DNA from: an uncultured Gammaproteobacteria bacterium
GTDB taxonomy: Bacteria > Pseudomonadota > Gammaproteobacteria > SZUA-140
Assembly (NCBI GenBank): GCA_945787585.1
Contig: CALZIG010000256.1
Span: forward strand, 1-23,250
Length of the DNA stretch: 23,250 bases
Reading direction: 5' to 3'
Shown here: in pieces, positions 8,301-15,064 of the stretch
How the letters are laid out: each line of letters starts with the position of its first letter
How positions within the stretch are numbered: the first letter of the stretch is position 1
The notes under the pieces: generated by a model
Database searches by the model: none
What the model was told of the DNA's origin: nothing
The model's input: the letters and a program-made list of their open reading frames with translations, nothing else
Program-made: the position numbers and the translations under genes

Positions 8301-8525
8301 GTTAATGGTGTGACCGATAACCCCGAAGATGCTGCAATTGTGACGGCAGTCATTGCAATGGCACATAGTCTTAAACTTAAGGTGGTTGCAGAAGGGGTAG
8401 AGACACAAGAACAGGTTGAATTTTTACGAGAATATGCTTGTGACTATCTGCAAGGCTATTTATTTAGCAAGCCTGTATCCGAGAAAGAATTCAATGCACT
8501 TTTAGCAAAGCAAGATGAGCACTAG
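5349..8525 (+). pseudogene. CHASE-PAS-PAS-GGDEF-EAL membrane c-di-GMP signalling protein, interrupted by an in-frame amber codon
   Basis: The frame encodes 1058 residues if the TAG at 5811-5813 (codon 155) is read through. Translated domains in order (full numbering): a transmembrane helix (about 18-37), a periplasmic CHASE domain (about 65-300), a second helix (about 327-348), PAS domains near 375-490 and 510-620, GGDEF (GGDEF at 709-713 with an RxxD inhibition site at 700-703) and EAL (EAL at 837-839, DDFGTGYSS, KIDRAFV, EGVET all kept). Both enzyme domains look intact, so it would make and/or degrade c-di-GMP. The TAG splits CHASE between YFPIA and IEPHERSGRPLG, where relatives usually have Tyr, so one base change explains it. 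The rest is open and well conserved, so the break is recent, an assembly error, or suppressed. ATG at 5349 is chosen (AAAGG at 5333-5337); in-frame GTG (5346) and TTG (5343) are alternatives. Confidence 0.85.
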
Positions 8526-8537
8526 CCCCACTGCATT

Positions 8538-9245
8538 TTACTGGTTTGATGCGATGCGAAGTGGTAAGTCTGTGTCTGATTGTGAGCTGTGAGGCAGATT
8601 TTGGCTCACCCATTTTACTAGTGTCGTCCACTCCATTCGCTCTTGCGTGACCACTGATGGGTCCAGTTCATGGATGCCGAGTCCTGTTGCCGAAGCATCA
8701 ATATAGCAATCACTGTCACTTAATGTGGTGATGAAGGGGATGTCGAGCGAGTTCAGAAACCGTTCTAATGGTTGATACAACGGTGAGTTTTGTCGGGTGC
8801 GATTAGCAACGATCCCTATAGGAATATTTTTAGCGCGGGTCTTGATGGTGAGCATGAGCTCTCGTACGAATTCAGCCGTCGCATGAATGTCCGCAGGTGA
8901 CGGTGCGACCGGAATGATAATCATATCGGCCCTGTCCACGGCTTCACGTAATAGATCTCTACTGATGCCCGCCGGCGTGTCGATGATCACCCGCTCAGTA
9001 TTCGCAGGGGTTTTTAGCTGAAAGGCGCGTGTGATACCCGTCCGTTTGTGGCTCGCATCGATGAGATGCACCGCGGGGCGATCATTTTCTTCTCGTAAAG
9101 TGCCCCAAAAATGGCTAGAGCCCTGGGGGTCATAATCGATAATTGCAGTATTAAAGCCCGCCGTGGCGTAGAGCGCAGCTAAATTGGTTGCTATCGTGGT
9201 TTTGCCACTACCGCCTTTTGCATTGAGTAACAGTACTGACTGCAT
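8538..9245 (-). CDS. ParA/MinD-family ATPase, solitary
   Basis: A 235-residue cytoplasmic P-loop ATPase of the ParA/MinD group, which positions DNA or protein cargo by ATP-dependent surface binding. The deviant Walker A is KGGSGKTT (10-17) with its signature Lys10; DYDPQGS (37-43) and VIIDTPAG (86-93) follow. ATG at 9245 is preferred to ATG at 9272 because AAGGA lies seven bases ahead and the protein then starts, as usual, just before the P-loop; the longer form adds nine residues. No ParB-like partner or DNA site is adjacent, and the sequence does not resemble chromosomal Soj closely. It converges with the GGDEF-EAL gene (12 bp between stops) and diverges from the flagellar operon. A role in placing flagellar or chemotaxis parts is possible but is only suggested by location. 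Confidence 0.8.
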   Translation of the reverse strand: MQSVLLLNAKGGSGKTTIATNLAALYATAGFNTAIIDYDPQGSSHFWGTLREENDRPAVHLIDASHKRTGITRAFQLKTPANTERVIIDTPAGISRDLLREAVDRADMIIIPVAPSPADIHATAEFVRELMLTIKTRAKNIPIGIVANRTRQNSPLYQPLERFLNSLDIPFITTLSDSDCYIDASATGLGIHELDPSVVTQERMEWTTLVKWVSQNLPHSSQSDTDLPLRIASNQ

Positions 9246-9479
9246 CACCTTATCCTTAGTACTTCTATTCATAACCTATATAGCGTCATGATCATCATAA
9301 AATATAAGGCTTTTTGGGTGTCATGAGTGTGAGTCGTGTCACGGATTTAGCATTGATTTTATATATTTTGAGTTAGCTGCATGTTTGTGTGACTGATAAG
9401 GCGTCTTGTTGCTGTCATATTGGTCTTTTATAAGTGCCATCTTTTCGGCATGAATGTGCTGAGCGAGTCTTTTACTTCT

Positions 9480-9493
9480 GTCAATAATTTGTC
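9480..9493. promoter_or_regulatory. FleQ-like binding box upstream of fliL
   Basis: GTCAATAATTTGTC matches 12 of 14 positions of the FleQ consensus GTCAATAAATTGAC (recalled from Pseudomonas work). Its centre is about 94 bp upstream of the predicted sigma-54 transcript start, where enhancer-binding proteins usually act. The right half-site is the weaker one. Confidence 0.5.
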
Positions 9494-9507
9494 GAATCCA
9501 TTTTATG

Positions 9508-9542
9508 GTAATTCATCTATATGATTTTTATAGATAAATTAC
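9508..9542. repeat. 35-bp inverted repeat upstream of the fliL promoter
   Basis: The arms GTAATTCATCTATA (9508-9521) and TATAGATAAATTAC (9529-9542) are complementary at 13 of 14 positions around a 7-bp TGATTTT spacer. It ends 12 bp before the sigma-54 -24 element. Because both flanking genes point away from it, it is not their terminator. A protein-binding site or a DNA-bending element is more likely. Confidence 0.6.
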
Positions 9543-9554
9543 TATTTTATTGCG

Positions 9555-9570
9555 TGGCATGATGATTGCT
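9555..9570 (+). promoter_or_regulatory. sigma-54 (RpoN) promoter of the fliL operon
   Basis: TGGCATGATGATTGCT fits the TGGCAyrNNNNTTGCW consensus at every defined position, with GG (9556-9557) and GC (9568-9569) 10 bp apart. The predicted transcript start is near 9581, leaving a leader of about 42 nt. RpoN control of the fliL-led class is known in Pseudomonas and Vibrio. Confidence 0.8.
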
Positions 9571-9622
9571 TTTGCTAGATTAGAAGTTTGTAATTGCAAT
9601 TGATACGGAAAGGAAATCTGAT

Positions 9623-10189
9623 ATGCCTGTAGATGAAGAAAAAGACGATGTCGAAGCGAGTGAGCCCGAAAAAAAGCCGAAGGGCTCGATGGTAAAAATA
9701 ATCATTATTGTTTTCGCGATCATATTAGCGATAGTCGGCAGTGTTGGCGCCACACTTTATTTTGCAGGTGTATTTCCCGGTGGAGATAAGGAAAGCGCTG
9801 AAATGAGTGAGGAAGGTGGTGCCGAAGAAAAAAGCAAAGAGAAAAGTGAAAAGAAAAAAGCGGCTAAAGGCCCCGCTATCTATTTTCCTTTTAAAGATGC
9901 CTTTGTTGTTAATTTTATCGATAAGAATCAGATACGTTATTTGCAGATCAACGTTGAAGTGATGTCACGAAACCAGGAGGTGATCGATTCAATCGAAACC
10001 CACCTACCTAAAATAAAAAATAATCTACTGGTACTGTTTAGTGATCTCGATATTGGGATGATTACAAGTGTCGTCGGTAAGCAGAAGCTACGTGACCTTG
10101 CGTTGGAAGAACTCCGCAAAATTCTTAAAGAAGAGACGGGCCATAATGAAGTCGAAGCACTTTATTTTACCGGCTTTGTAATGCAGTAG
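9623..10189 (+). CDS. fliL: flagellar basal body-associated protein FliL
   Basis: FliL is a single-pass inner-membrane protein around the stator ring of the flagellar motor; it helps stators stay engaged and supports torque. This 188-residue copy has an acidic cytoplasmic N-terminus, one transmembrane helix (about 24-49) and a highly charged Glu/Lys-rich linker (about 53-82). The periplasmic FliL domain (about 85-188) contains the typical YLQINVEV stretch and ends in the usual FTGFVMQ. The ATG follows AAAGGAAA at a good distance. It is the first gene of the operon and lies directly behind the sigma-54 promoter. The fliK gene that precedes fliL in Vibrio is absent here. The stop is TAG, 14 bp before fliM. 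Confidence 0.93.
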   Translation: MPVDEEKDDVEASEPEKKPKGSMVKIIIIVFAIILAIVGSVGATLYFAGVFPGGDKESAEMSEEGGAEEKSKEKSEKKKAAKGPAIYFPFKDAFVVNFIDKNQIRYLQINVEVMSRNQEVIDSIETHLPKIKNNLLVLFSDLDIGMITSVVGKQKLRDLALEELRKILKEETGHNEVEALYFTGFVMQ

Positions 10190-10203
10190 ACCTGGAATTA
10201 CCT

Positions 10204-11208
10204 ATGTCCGTGAATGATCTACTAACCCAGGATGAGATTGATGCACTGCTGCATGGCGTGACGGGTGGTGATATTGACTCGGAAGATGATATCCCGCTGG
10301 AGGATGGCACGGCATATGAATATGACTTTAATAGCCAGGATAGAATTGTACGTGGGCGCATGCCCACGTTGGAAATGATCAATGAGCGTTTCGCACGCCA
10401 CTTTAGAATCAGTCTGTTTAATATGTTGAGACGTACCGCTGAAATCTCAGTGGGCAGTGTGCAGATGCTGAAGTTTGCAGAATATGTACATAGCCTGTTC
10501 GTACCTGCAAGTCTGAATTTAGTCAAAGTTGAACCATTGAGAGGCACTGGTTTGTTTGTTTTTGATCCGAAGCTTGTATTTACAGTGGTTGATAATTTTT
10601 TTGGAGGTGAAGGGAAGTTTCACGCCAAGATTGAAGGACGAGAGTTTACACCAACGGAACAGCGCATTATCCAGATCATGCTGGACTTAAGCTTTAAAGA
10701 TATGAAAGAGGCATGGAATCCAGTCCTGCCTGTCAACTATAAATTTCAGGGAATGGAAGTGAATCCTCACTTTGCAAATATTGTGAGTCCGAGTGAAGTG
10801 GTTGTCGTAACAACTTTTCATATCGAACTCGATGGTGGTGGGGGTGATCTACATGTCACGCTGCCATATTCAATGGTAGAGCCTATCCGTGAGCTGCTGG
10901 ATGCCGGTGTACAAAGTGACCGAGATGATACCGATGACCGCTGGTCAGTGGCATTAGTGGAAGAGATTAAAGAGGCGCAGGTGGAGTTGAGTAGTCTACT
11001 CACAGAAACAGAGATAACACTGGATGAGCTGAATGCGCTGAAGTGTGGCGACATTATACCAATTGATTTGCCGGAGAATGTCACTATACGGGTAGAAGAT
11101 ATCCCTGTTTTTAGGGGTACATTTGGTGTTTCTGACGGAAAAAATGCAATTAAAATTAATGAGCGCGTAGTTGAAAATACAAAACAGTTACAAAAAGTGA
11201 CGGGGTAA
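10204..11208 (+). CDS. fliM: flagellar motor switch protein FliM
   Basis: FliM sits in the cytoplasmic C-ring, binds phospho-CheY and reverses motor rotation. The 334-residue protein starts with the CheY-binding peptide LTQDEIDALLHG (7-18). An acidic linker follows (about 20-35), then the middle domain (about 45-230) with the GGEG motif (134-137) that contacts FliG. The C-terminal SpoA domain (about 245-325) pairs with FliN. Length and order are normal. A GGAA site lies seven bases before the ATG, and fliN starts only 4 bp after the stop, so the two switch proteins are probably translated together. The same operon also encodes CheY, its ligand. Confidence 0.96.
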   Translation: MSVNDLLTQDEIDALLHGVTGGDIDSEDDIPLEDGTAYEYDFNSQDRIVRGRMPTLEMINERFARHFRISLFNMLRRTAEISVGSVQMLKFAEYVHSLFVPASLNLVKVEPLRGTGLFVFDPKLVFTVVDNFFGGEGKFHAKIEGREFTPTEQRIIQIMLDLSFKDMKEAWNPVLPVNYKFQGMEVNPHFANIVSPSEVVVVTTFHIELDGGGGDLHVTLPYSMVEPIRELLDAGVQSDRDDTDDRWSVALVEEIKEAQVELSSLLTETEITLDELNALKCGDIIPIDLPENVTIRVEDIPVFRGTFGVSDGKNAIKINERVVENTKQLQKVTG

Positions 11209-11212
11209 AAGT

Positions 11213-11608
11213 ATGAATGACACAACGGACAGTAATGATGCAGGCGATGACTGGGCCTCTGCGATGACTGAGCAGGCAGATTCAGAGCAAGCGGCTGCGC
11301 CAGCAGACTTTCAGAATCTACAGCCGGATGCCCGGGGCGGTGGAATGGACGGACCTATCGATATGATTCTTGATATTCCGGTAACGGTATCTGTGGAAAT
11401 TGGCAGAAGTAAAATTAATATCAGAAACCTGCTCAAACTCAATCAGGGCTCTGTGGTTGAATTAGATAGACTTGCGGGCGAGCCAATGGATGTGATTGTG
11501 AATGGGACCTTGATTGCACACGGTGAAGTTGTAGTCGTCAATGAAAAGTTTGGCGTCAGGCTGACTGACGTGATAAGTGCTACTGAACGCGTTAAAAAGC
11601 TTAAATAA
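11213..11608 (+). CDS. fliN: flagellar motor switch protein FliN
   Basis: FliN forms the lower part of the C-ring and, with FliH, docks export substrates. The 131-residue product has an acidic, low-complexity N-terminus (1-45) and a SpoA domain (about 50-127) with typical stretches DIPVTVSVEIGR (54-65), GEPMDVIVNG and GEVVVVNEKFGVRLTDV. GGGG in the end of fliM probably serves as the ribosome site. The stop is TAA; a small AT-only stem spans the stop and the gap to fliO. Confidence 0.95.
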   Translation: MNDTTDSNDAGDDWASAMTEQADSEQAAAPADFQNLQPDARGGGMDGPIDMILDIPVTVSVEIGRSKINIRNLLKLNQGSVVELDRLAGEPMDVIVNGTLIAHGEVVVVNEKFGVRLTDVISATERVKKLK

Positions 11609-11623
11609 TAGTCATTATTAACG

Positions 11624-12082
11624 ATGATTACGCTGAATAGAATTTTTACTATAGCCGCTGTTTTGTTACCGATGCCGCTTATTGCCAATGAAGCTGGTGC
11701 TGAAATTCAGAAAGTTCCGGGTGTTATCGGTGCAAGTAGTATTTTGCAAATAGTAGCGGGTTTATTTTTAGTGCTCGCCATCATTATTGGCGCAGGGTGG
11801 TTACTAAAGCGCTATGGTGGAATAGGTGGGATGTCTAACGCCAACTTGAAGGTAATCGCAGGTATTACGGTCGGGCAGCGAGAAAAAATAGTGATCGTTC
11901 AGGCCGGCGATGTGCAGGTATTAGTCGGCATCGCGCCAGGAAATATTCGAACATTACATGTGCTTGAAAATAATATTGATGGTGATGCGCGGTTAAAAGT
12001 AAGTGATCCCGCAGTAGAAGACAATGGCAATAATTTTAGTAGCCACCTTCAGCAGCAGGTTAAAAGGCAAGAAGAATTATGA
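11624..12082 (+). CDS. fliO: flagellar biosynthesis protein FliO
   Basis: FliO is the membrane scaffold that helps FliP assemble into the export gate. The 152-residue protein has a signal-like hydrophobic N-terminus (about 5-21), one clear transmembrane helix (about 40-61, ending WLLKRYG) and a cytoplasmic domain with the common [14 protein letters not shown] stretch. FliO is poorly conserved, so its place between fliN and fliP is part of the evidence. No good ribosome site is seen before the ATG at 11624, which suggests coupling to fliN translation. Its stop overlaps the fliP start (ATGA). Confidence 0.88.
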   Translation: MITLNRIFTIAAVLLPMPLIANEAGAEIQKVPGVIGASSILQIVAGLFLVLAIIIGAGWLLKRYGGIGGMSNANLKVIAGITVGQREKIVIVQAGDVQVLVGIAPGNIRTLHVLENNIDGDARLKVSDPAVEDNGNNFSSHLQQQVKRQEEL

Positions 12083-12819
12083 GCCGTTTAATCATAGTGC
12101 TGTTGTTGCCTTTGGCCTCTATTACAACCGCATCAGCAGATGCAGGATTACCGGCGTTGACCGTCTCCCCCGGTAGTAATGGCGGCGAGACTTATACACT
12201 AAGTATTCAGATACTGGCACTGATGACAGTGCTCACGCTGTTGCCCACGGCCCTGATGATGATGACTTCGTTTACACGCATCATTATTGTCCTTGCCATT
12301 TTACGTCAGGCACTCGGTACCGCCCAGACACCCACCACTCAGACGCTGGTTGGTTTGGCCCTGTTTCTAACGATATTCATTATGATGCCTGTTTTTGAAG
12401 CAGGCTATGAAGATGGCCTTAAGCCCTATATGGAAGAAAAGATCGAAGTGGGCGAGGCGATGGAAAAATCGATTGAACCCTTCCGAAAATTCATGCTGGC
12501 ACAGACACGTGATAGTGATTTGAATCTCTTTGCAAGCTTGTCAGGTAATGAAGATATTGACTCATACGATGAAGTGCCACTCTCAATGTTGTTACCGGCA
12601 TTTGTCACCAGTGAGCTTAAAACAGCTTTTCAGATAGGATTTATGATTTTTATTCCATTTCTAATTATCGATTTAGTCGTGGCCAGTGTATTGATGGCCA
12701 TGGGTATGATGATGTTGTCGCCATTAATTATTTCGTTACCGTTTAAGTTGATGTTGTTTGTATTGGTCGATGGCTGGGCATTGATCATGGGAACACTGGC
12801 ATCAAGTTTCTATATCTAA
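12079..12819 (+). CDS. fliP: flagellar export gate protein FliP
   Basis: FliP forms the core of the type III export gate together with FliQ and FliR. The 246-residue protein has a cleavable-type signal peptide (1-20, ending ASA), as FliP usually does, and about four later transmembrane helices. Family hallmarks are [20 protein letters not shown] (61-80) and [20 protein letters not shown] (175-194). The start codon overlaps the fliO stop by 4 bp (ATGA), indicating translational coupling. Length is typical. Confidence 0.96.
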   Translation: MSRLIIVLLLPLASITTASADAGLPALTVSPGSNGGETYTLSIQILALMTVLTLLPTALMMMTSFTRIIIVLAILRQALGTAQTPTTQTLVGLALFLTIFIMMPVFEAGYEDGLKPYMEEKIEVGEAMEKSIEPFRKFMLAQTRDSDLNLFASLSGNEDIDSYDEVPLSMLLPAFVTSELKTAFQIGFMIFIPFLIIDLVVASVLMAMGMMMLSPLIISLPFKLMLFVLVDGWALIMGTLASSFYI

Positions 12820-12841
12820 CAGATGTCATGAGGTAATACGA

Positions 12842-13111
12842 ATGAGTCCGGAAGATGTGTTGAGTATCGGTCGATCTGCACTTGAAGTCACAATCATGAT
12901 CATTGCTCTACTATTGATCCCGGCACTGATTGTCGGTTTGATGGTGAGTATGTTTCAGGCAGCGACCCAGATTAATGAAGCCACACTAAGTTTTATTCCG
13001 AAGCTTCTTATTACATTTATTGTTATGTTGATTGGTGGTCCATGGATTCTACAGGTAATGACGACCTATACCCGTCAGCTGATCCAGAATATTCCATCAA
13101 TGATTGGATGA
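12842..13111 (+). CDS. fliQ: flagellar export gate protein FliQ
   Basis: FliQ is a small export-gate protein with two transmembrane helices. The 89-residue product matches family length; helices lie at about 16-37 and 52-74, joined by FQAATQINEATLSFIPK (38-54), the family signature. AGGT seven bases before the ATG is the ribosome site. It lies 22 bp after fliP and 27 bp before fliR. Confidence 0.96.
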   Translation: MSPEDVLSIGRSALEVTIMIIALLLIPALIVGLMVSMFQAATQINEATLSFIPKLLITFIVMLIGGPWILQVMTTYTRQLIQNIPSMIG

Positions 13112-13138
13112 CGTTGTGATAACTGAGCGGTTCACACA

Positions 13139-13918
13139 GTGAATTTTACCGATACACAATTAATAAATCTTGTGACCAGTTACTTTTGGCCGTTTGCCAG
13201 AATTGCTGCATTTGTTGCCGTGGTACCCGTCTTCGGTGCCCGTGTTATACCCGCCAGAATACGTTTGTTGGTTGCCATTGCTTTGACATTAGTGATAGTA
13301 CCAATACTTCCACCACCCCTGGCAACGATAGATCCATTTGGGGTAGACGGCTTATTAACGACAGCGGCACAAGTCATGATTGGCCTGGCAATGGGATTTG
13401 CTATGAAACTGATTTTTAGCGCGATCGAAACCGGCGGCCACATGATGGCACAAACAATGGGGTTAGGTTTTGCGCAGATGAATGACCCTGCTAATGGCGT
13501 GACGGTACCAGTCGTCAGCCAGTTTTATATTATTATGGCGACATTGCTGTTTTTAGCGCTCAATGGACACCTGGTGATGATTGATGTGCTTGCAGAAAGT
13601 TTTTCAATGCTACCTGTTTCAACCCAGAGTGTTAGCCACGATGGCATGTGGGTACTGATTACATGGTCTAGCTGGATCTTTACGGGGGCCGTGTTGATGT
13701 CGCTACCCGTGGTGGTGGCACTGCTACTCGTAAATGTTGCTTTTGGTGTGATGATGCGAGCGGCACCGCAGTTAAATGTTTTTGCCGTTGGTTTCCCACT
13801 GACATTGACCTTTGGCTTTATCTTTATGTTGGCGTCGTTGCCAGTCTTCTTGCCTCAGTTTAGTAATTTGCTCGAGCATGCCTTTATGGCCGTCGGCAAT
13901 ATCGTATCTGCGAGATAA
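13139..13918 (+). CDS. fliR: flagellar export gate protein FliR
   Basis: FliR completes the FliPQR gate through which rod, hook and filament subunits leave. The 259-residue protein is strongly hydrophobic with about six membrane segments. It contains the usual GLGFAQMNDP (108-117), FLALNGH (138-144) and a late NVFAVGFPLT stretch. The start is GTG at 13139, giving MNFTDTQLINL, the normal beginning of the family; the ribosome site (GAGCGG) is weak. flhB begins 3 bp after the stop. Confidence 0.94.
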   Translation: MNFTDTQLINLVTSYFWPFARIAAFVAVVPVFGARVIPARIRLLVAIALTLVIVPILPPPLATIDPFGVDGLLTTAAQVMIGLAMGFAMKLIFSAIETGGHMMAQTMGLGFAQMNDPANGVTVPVVSQFYIIMATLLFLALNGHLVMIDVLAESFSMLPVSTQSVSHDGMWVLITWSSWIFTGAVLMSLPVVVALLLVNVAFGVMMRAAPQLNVFAVGFPLTLTFGFIFMLASLPVFLPQFSNLLEHAFMAVGNIVSAR

Positions 13919-13921
13919 GCG

Positions 13922-15055
13922 ATGGCAGATAATAATACAGGTCAGGAAAGAACAGAAGAGGCAACGCCCAAGCGACTACAGGAGTCGCGTGAAAAAGGGC
14001 AGGTCGCGCGCTCACGAGAACTCAGCACGATGAGTCTATTGCTTGCATCTGGCGTAGGTTTTTTGATGTTTGGCGATCTACTTGTATCCGACATTATGGG
14101 CATGATGCGTGAATCTTTTACCGCAAGTCGCATGGACCTCTTGGATAGTAAAAACATTCCACTGCTCCTGGAAAGCTCTGTTGAAGACGCGCTTTTCGCA
14201 TTAATGCCATTCTTTATCATTGTGATGGCAGCGGCATTTTTCTCACCGATGGCATTGAGTGGCTGGTCTTTTAGTACAAAAGCGCTGGCTTTTAAGTGGT
14301 CCAAGATGGATCCAATCAAAGGCATGGGGCGTCTCTTTTCTGTGAAAGGGCTGATGGAACTGATTAAGGCCCTAGCCAAGTTCGTGTTGGTGATGTCGAT
14401 TGCTGTGTTGCTACTGTGGAATCAGTCTGAGTTATATATTCTGCTTGGTGTGAAAAGTATCGAACCGGCCATTGCACAGGCGGGATCTCTTTTGATGTGG
14501 GCTTTTATTTTACTGAGTTGCGCCACGATTTTGATTGCAGCGATCGATGTGCCATTTCAGCTCTGGGATCACGCAAAACAGTTAAAGATGACGCTTCAGG
14601 AAGTGAAGGATGAGTACAAGCAGACCGAAGGTAACCCTGAGATGAAGCGAAAAGTTCGCGAAGTTCAGATGGCGATGGCTGAAAAACGGATGATGGAAGA
14701 GGTGCCAAAGGCAGATGTCATTGTGACAAATCCAACCCATTATGCCGTCGCGATAAAATATGACCAGTTGAAAATGGGTGCACCTATTGTCGTCGCAAAA
14801 GGTAAAGACCTGATCGCTGCAAAGATTAGAAGCCTTGCCTATAGTAATAATATTCCGCTATTGGAAGCGCCGCCACTGTCGCGTGCGCTCTACCATAGTA
14901 CAGAGTTGAATGATGAAGTGCCAGCAGGGCTCTATCTTGCGGTTGCGCAGGTATTGGCTTATGTCTATCAGTTAAGGCAAAAACAGTCTCGTTTTGATGA
15001 AACGTTGACCATGGATGATCTTCCGATCCCGGATGATCTCAAGTGTGATGAGTAA
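13922..15055 (+). CDS. flhB: flagellar export switch protein FlhB
   Basis: FlhB controls the change from hook to filament export. The 377-residue protein starts with the usual basic ERTEEATPKRLQESREKGQV segment (9-28), then has four membrane helices (about 37-210) and a cytoplasmic domain (about 215-377). The autocleavage motif NPTH is present at 270-273 within TNPTHYAVAIKYD, so self-processing is expected. Length is typical of FlhB. It is followed after 9 bp by flhA with a clear AAGGTG ribosome site. Confidence 0.96.
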   Translation: MADNNTGQERTEEATPKRLQESREKGQVARSRELSTMSLLLASGVGFLMFGDLLVSDIMGMMRESFTASRMDLLDSKNIPLLLESSVEDALFALMPFFIIVMAAAFFSPMALSGWSFSTKALAFKWSKMDPIKGMGRLFSVKGLMELIKALAKFVLVMSIAVLLLWNQSELYILLGVKSIEPAIAQAGSLLMWAFILLSCATILIAAIDVPFQLWDHAKQLKMTLQEVKDEYKQTEGNPEMKRKVREVQMAMAEKRMMEEVPKADVIVTNPTHYAVAIKYDQLKMGAPIVVAKGKDLIAAKIRSLAYSNNIPLLEAPPLSRALYHSTELNDEVPAGLYLAVAQVLAYVYQLRQKQSRFDETLTMDDLPIPDDLKCDE

Positions 15056-15064
15056 GGTGAAGTT

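Larger units (their letters stand above)
9246..9622. other. divergent control region between parA-like gene and flagellar operon
   Basis: No coding signal is seen in this AT-rich stretch. Its right half carries the FleQ-like box, the 35-bp inverted repeat and the sigma-54 promoter listed separately. The fliL leader also has the palindrome AATTGCAATT (9592-9601) and an AAAGGAAA ribosome site. In the left half I see only an 8-bp palindrome ATGATCAT (9288-9295) and no firm promoter for the ParA-like gene. Confidence 0.7.

Noticed and set aside
5811..8525. Genome-wide use of TAG as a sense codon
   Set aside because: fliL, flhA, cheZ and the GGDEF-EAL gene itself end at TAG in the expected place, so TAG is a normal stop here.
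5889..8525. Independent gene starting at TTG 5889
   Set aside because: The TTG is an internal Leu codon of the CHASE domain, homology extends upstream in the same frame, and no ribosome site precedes it.
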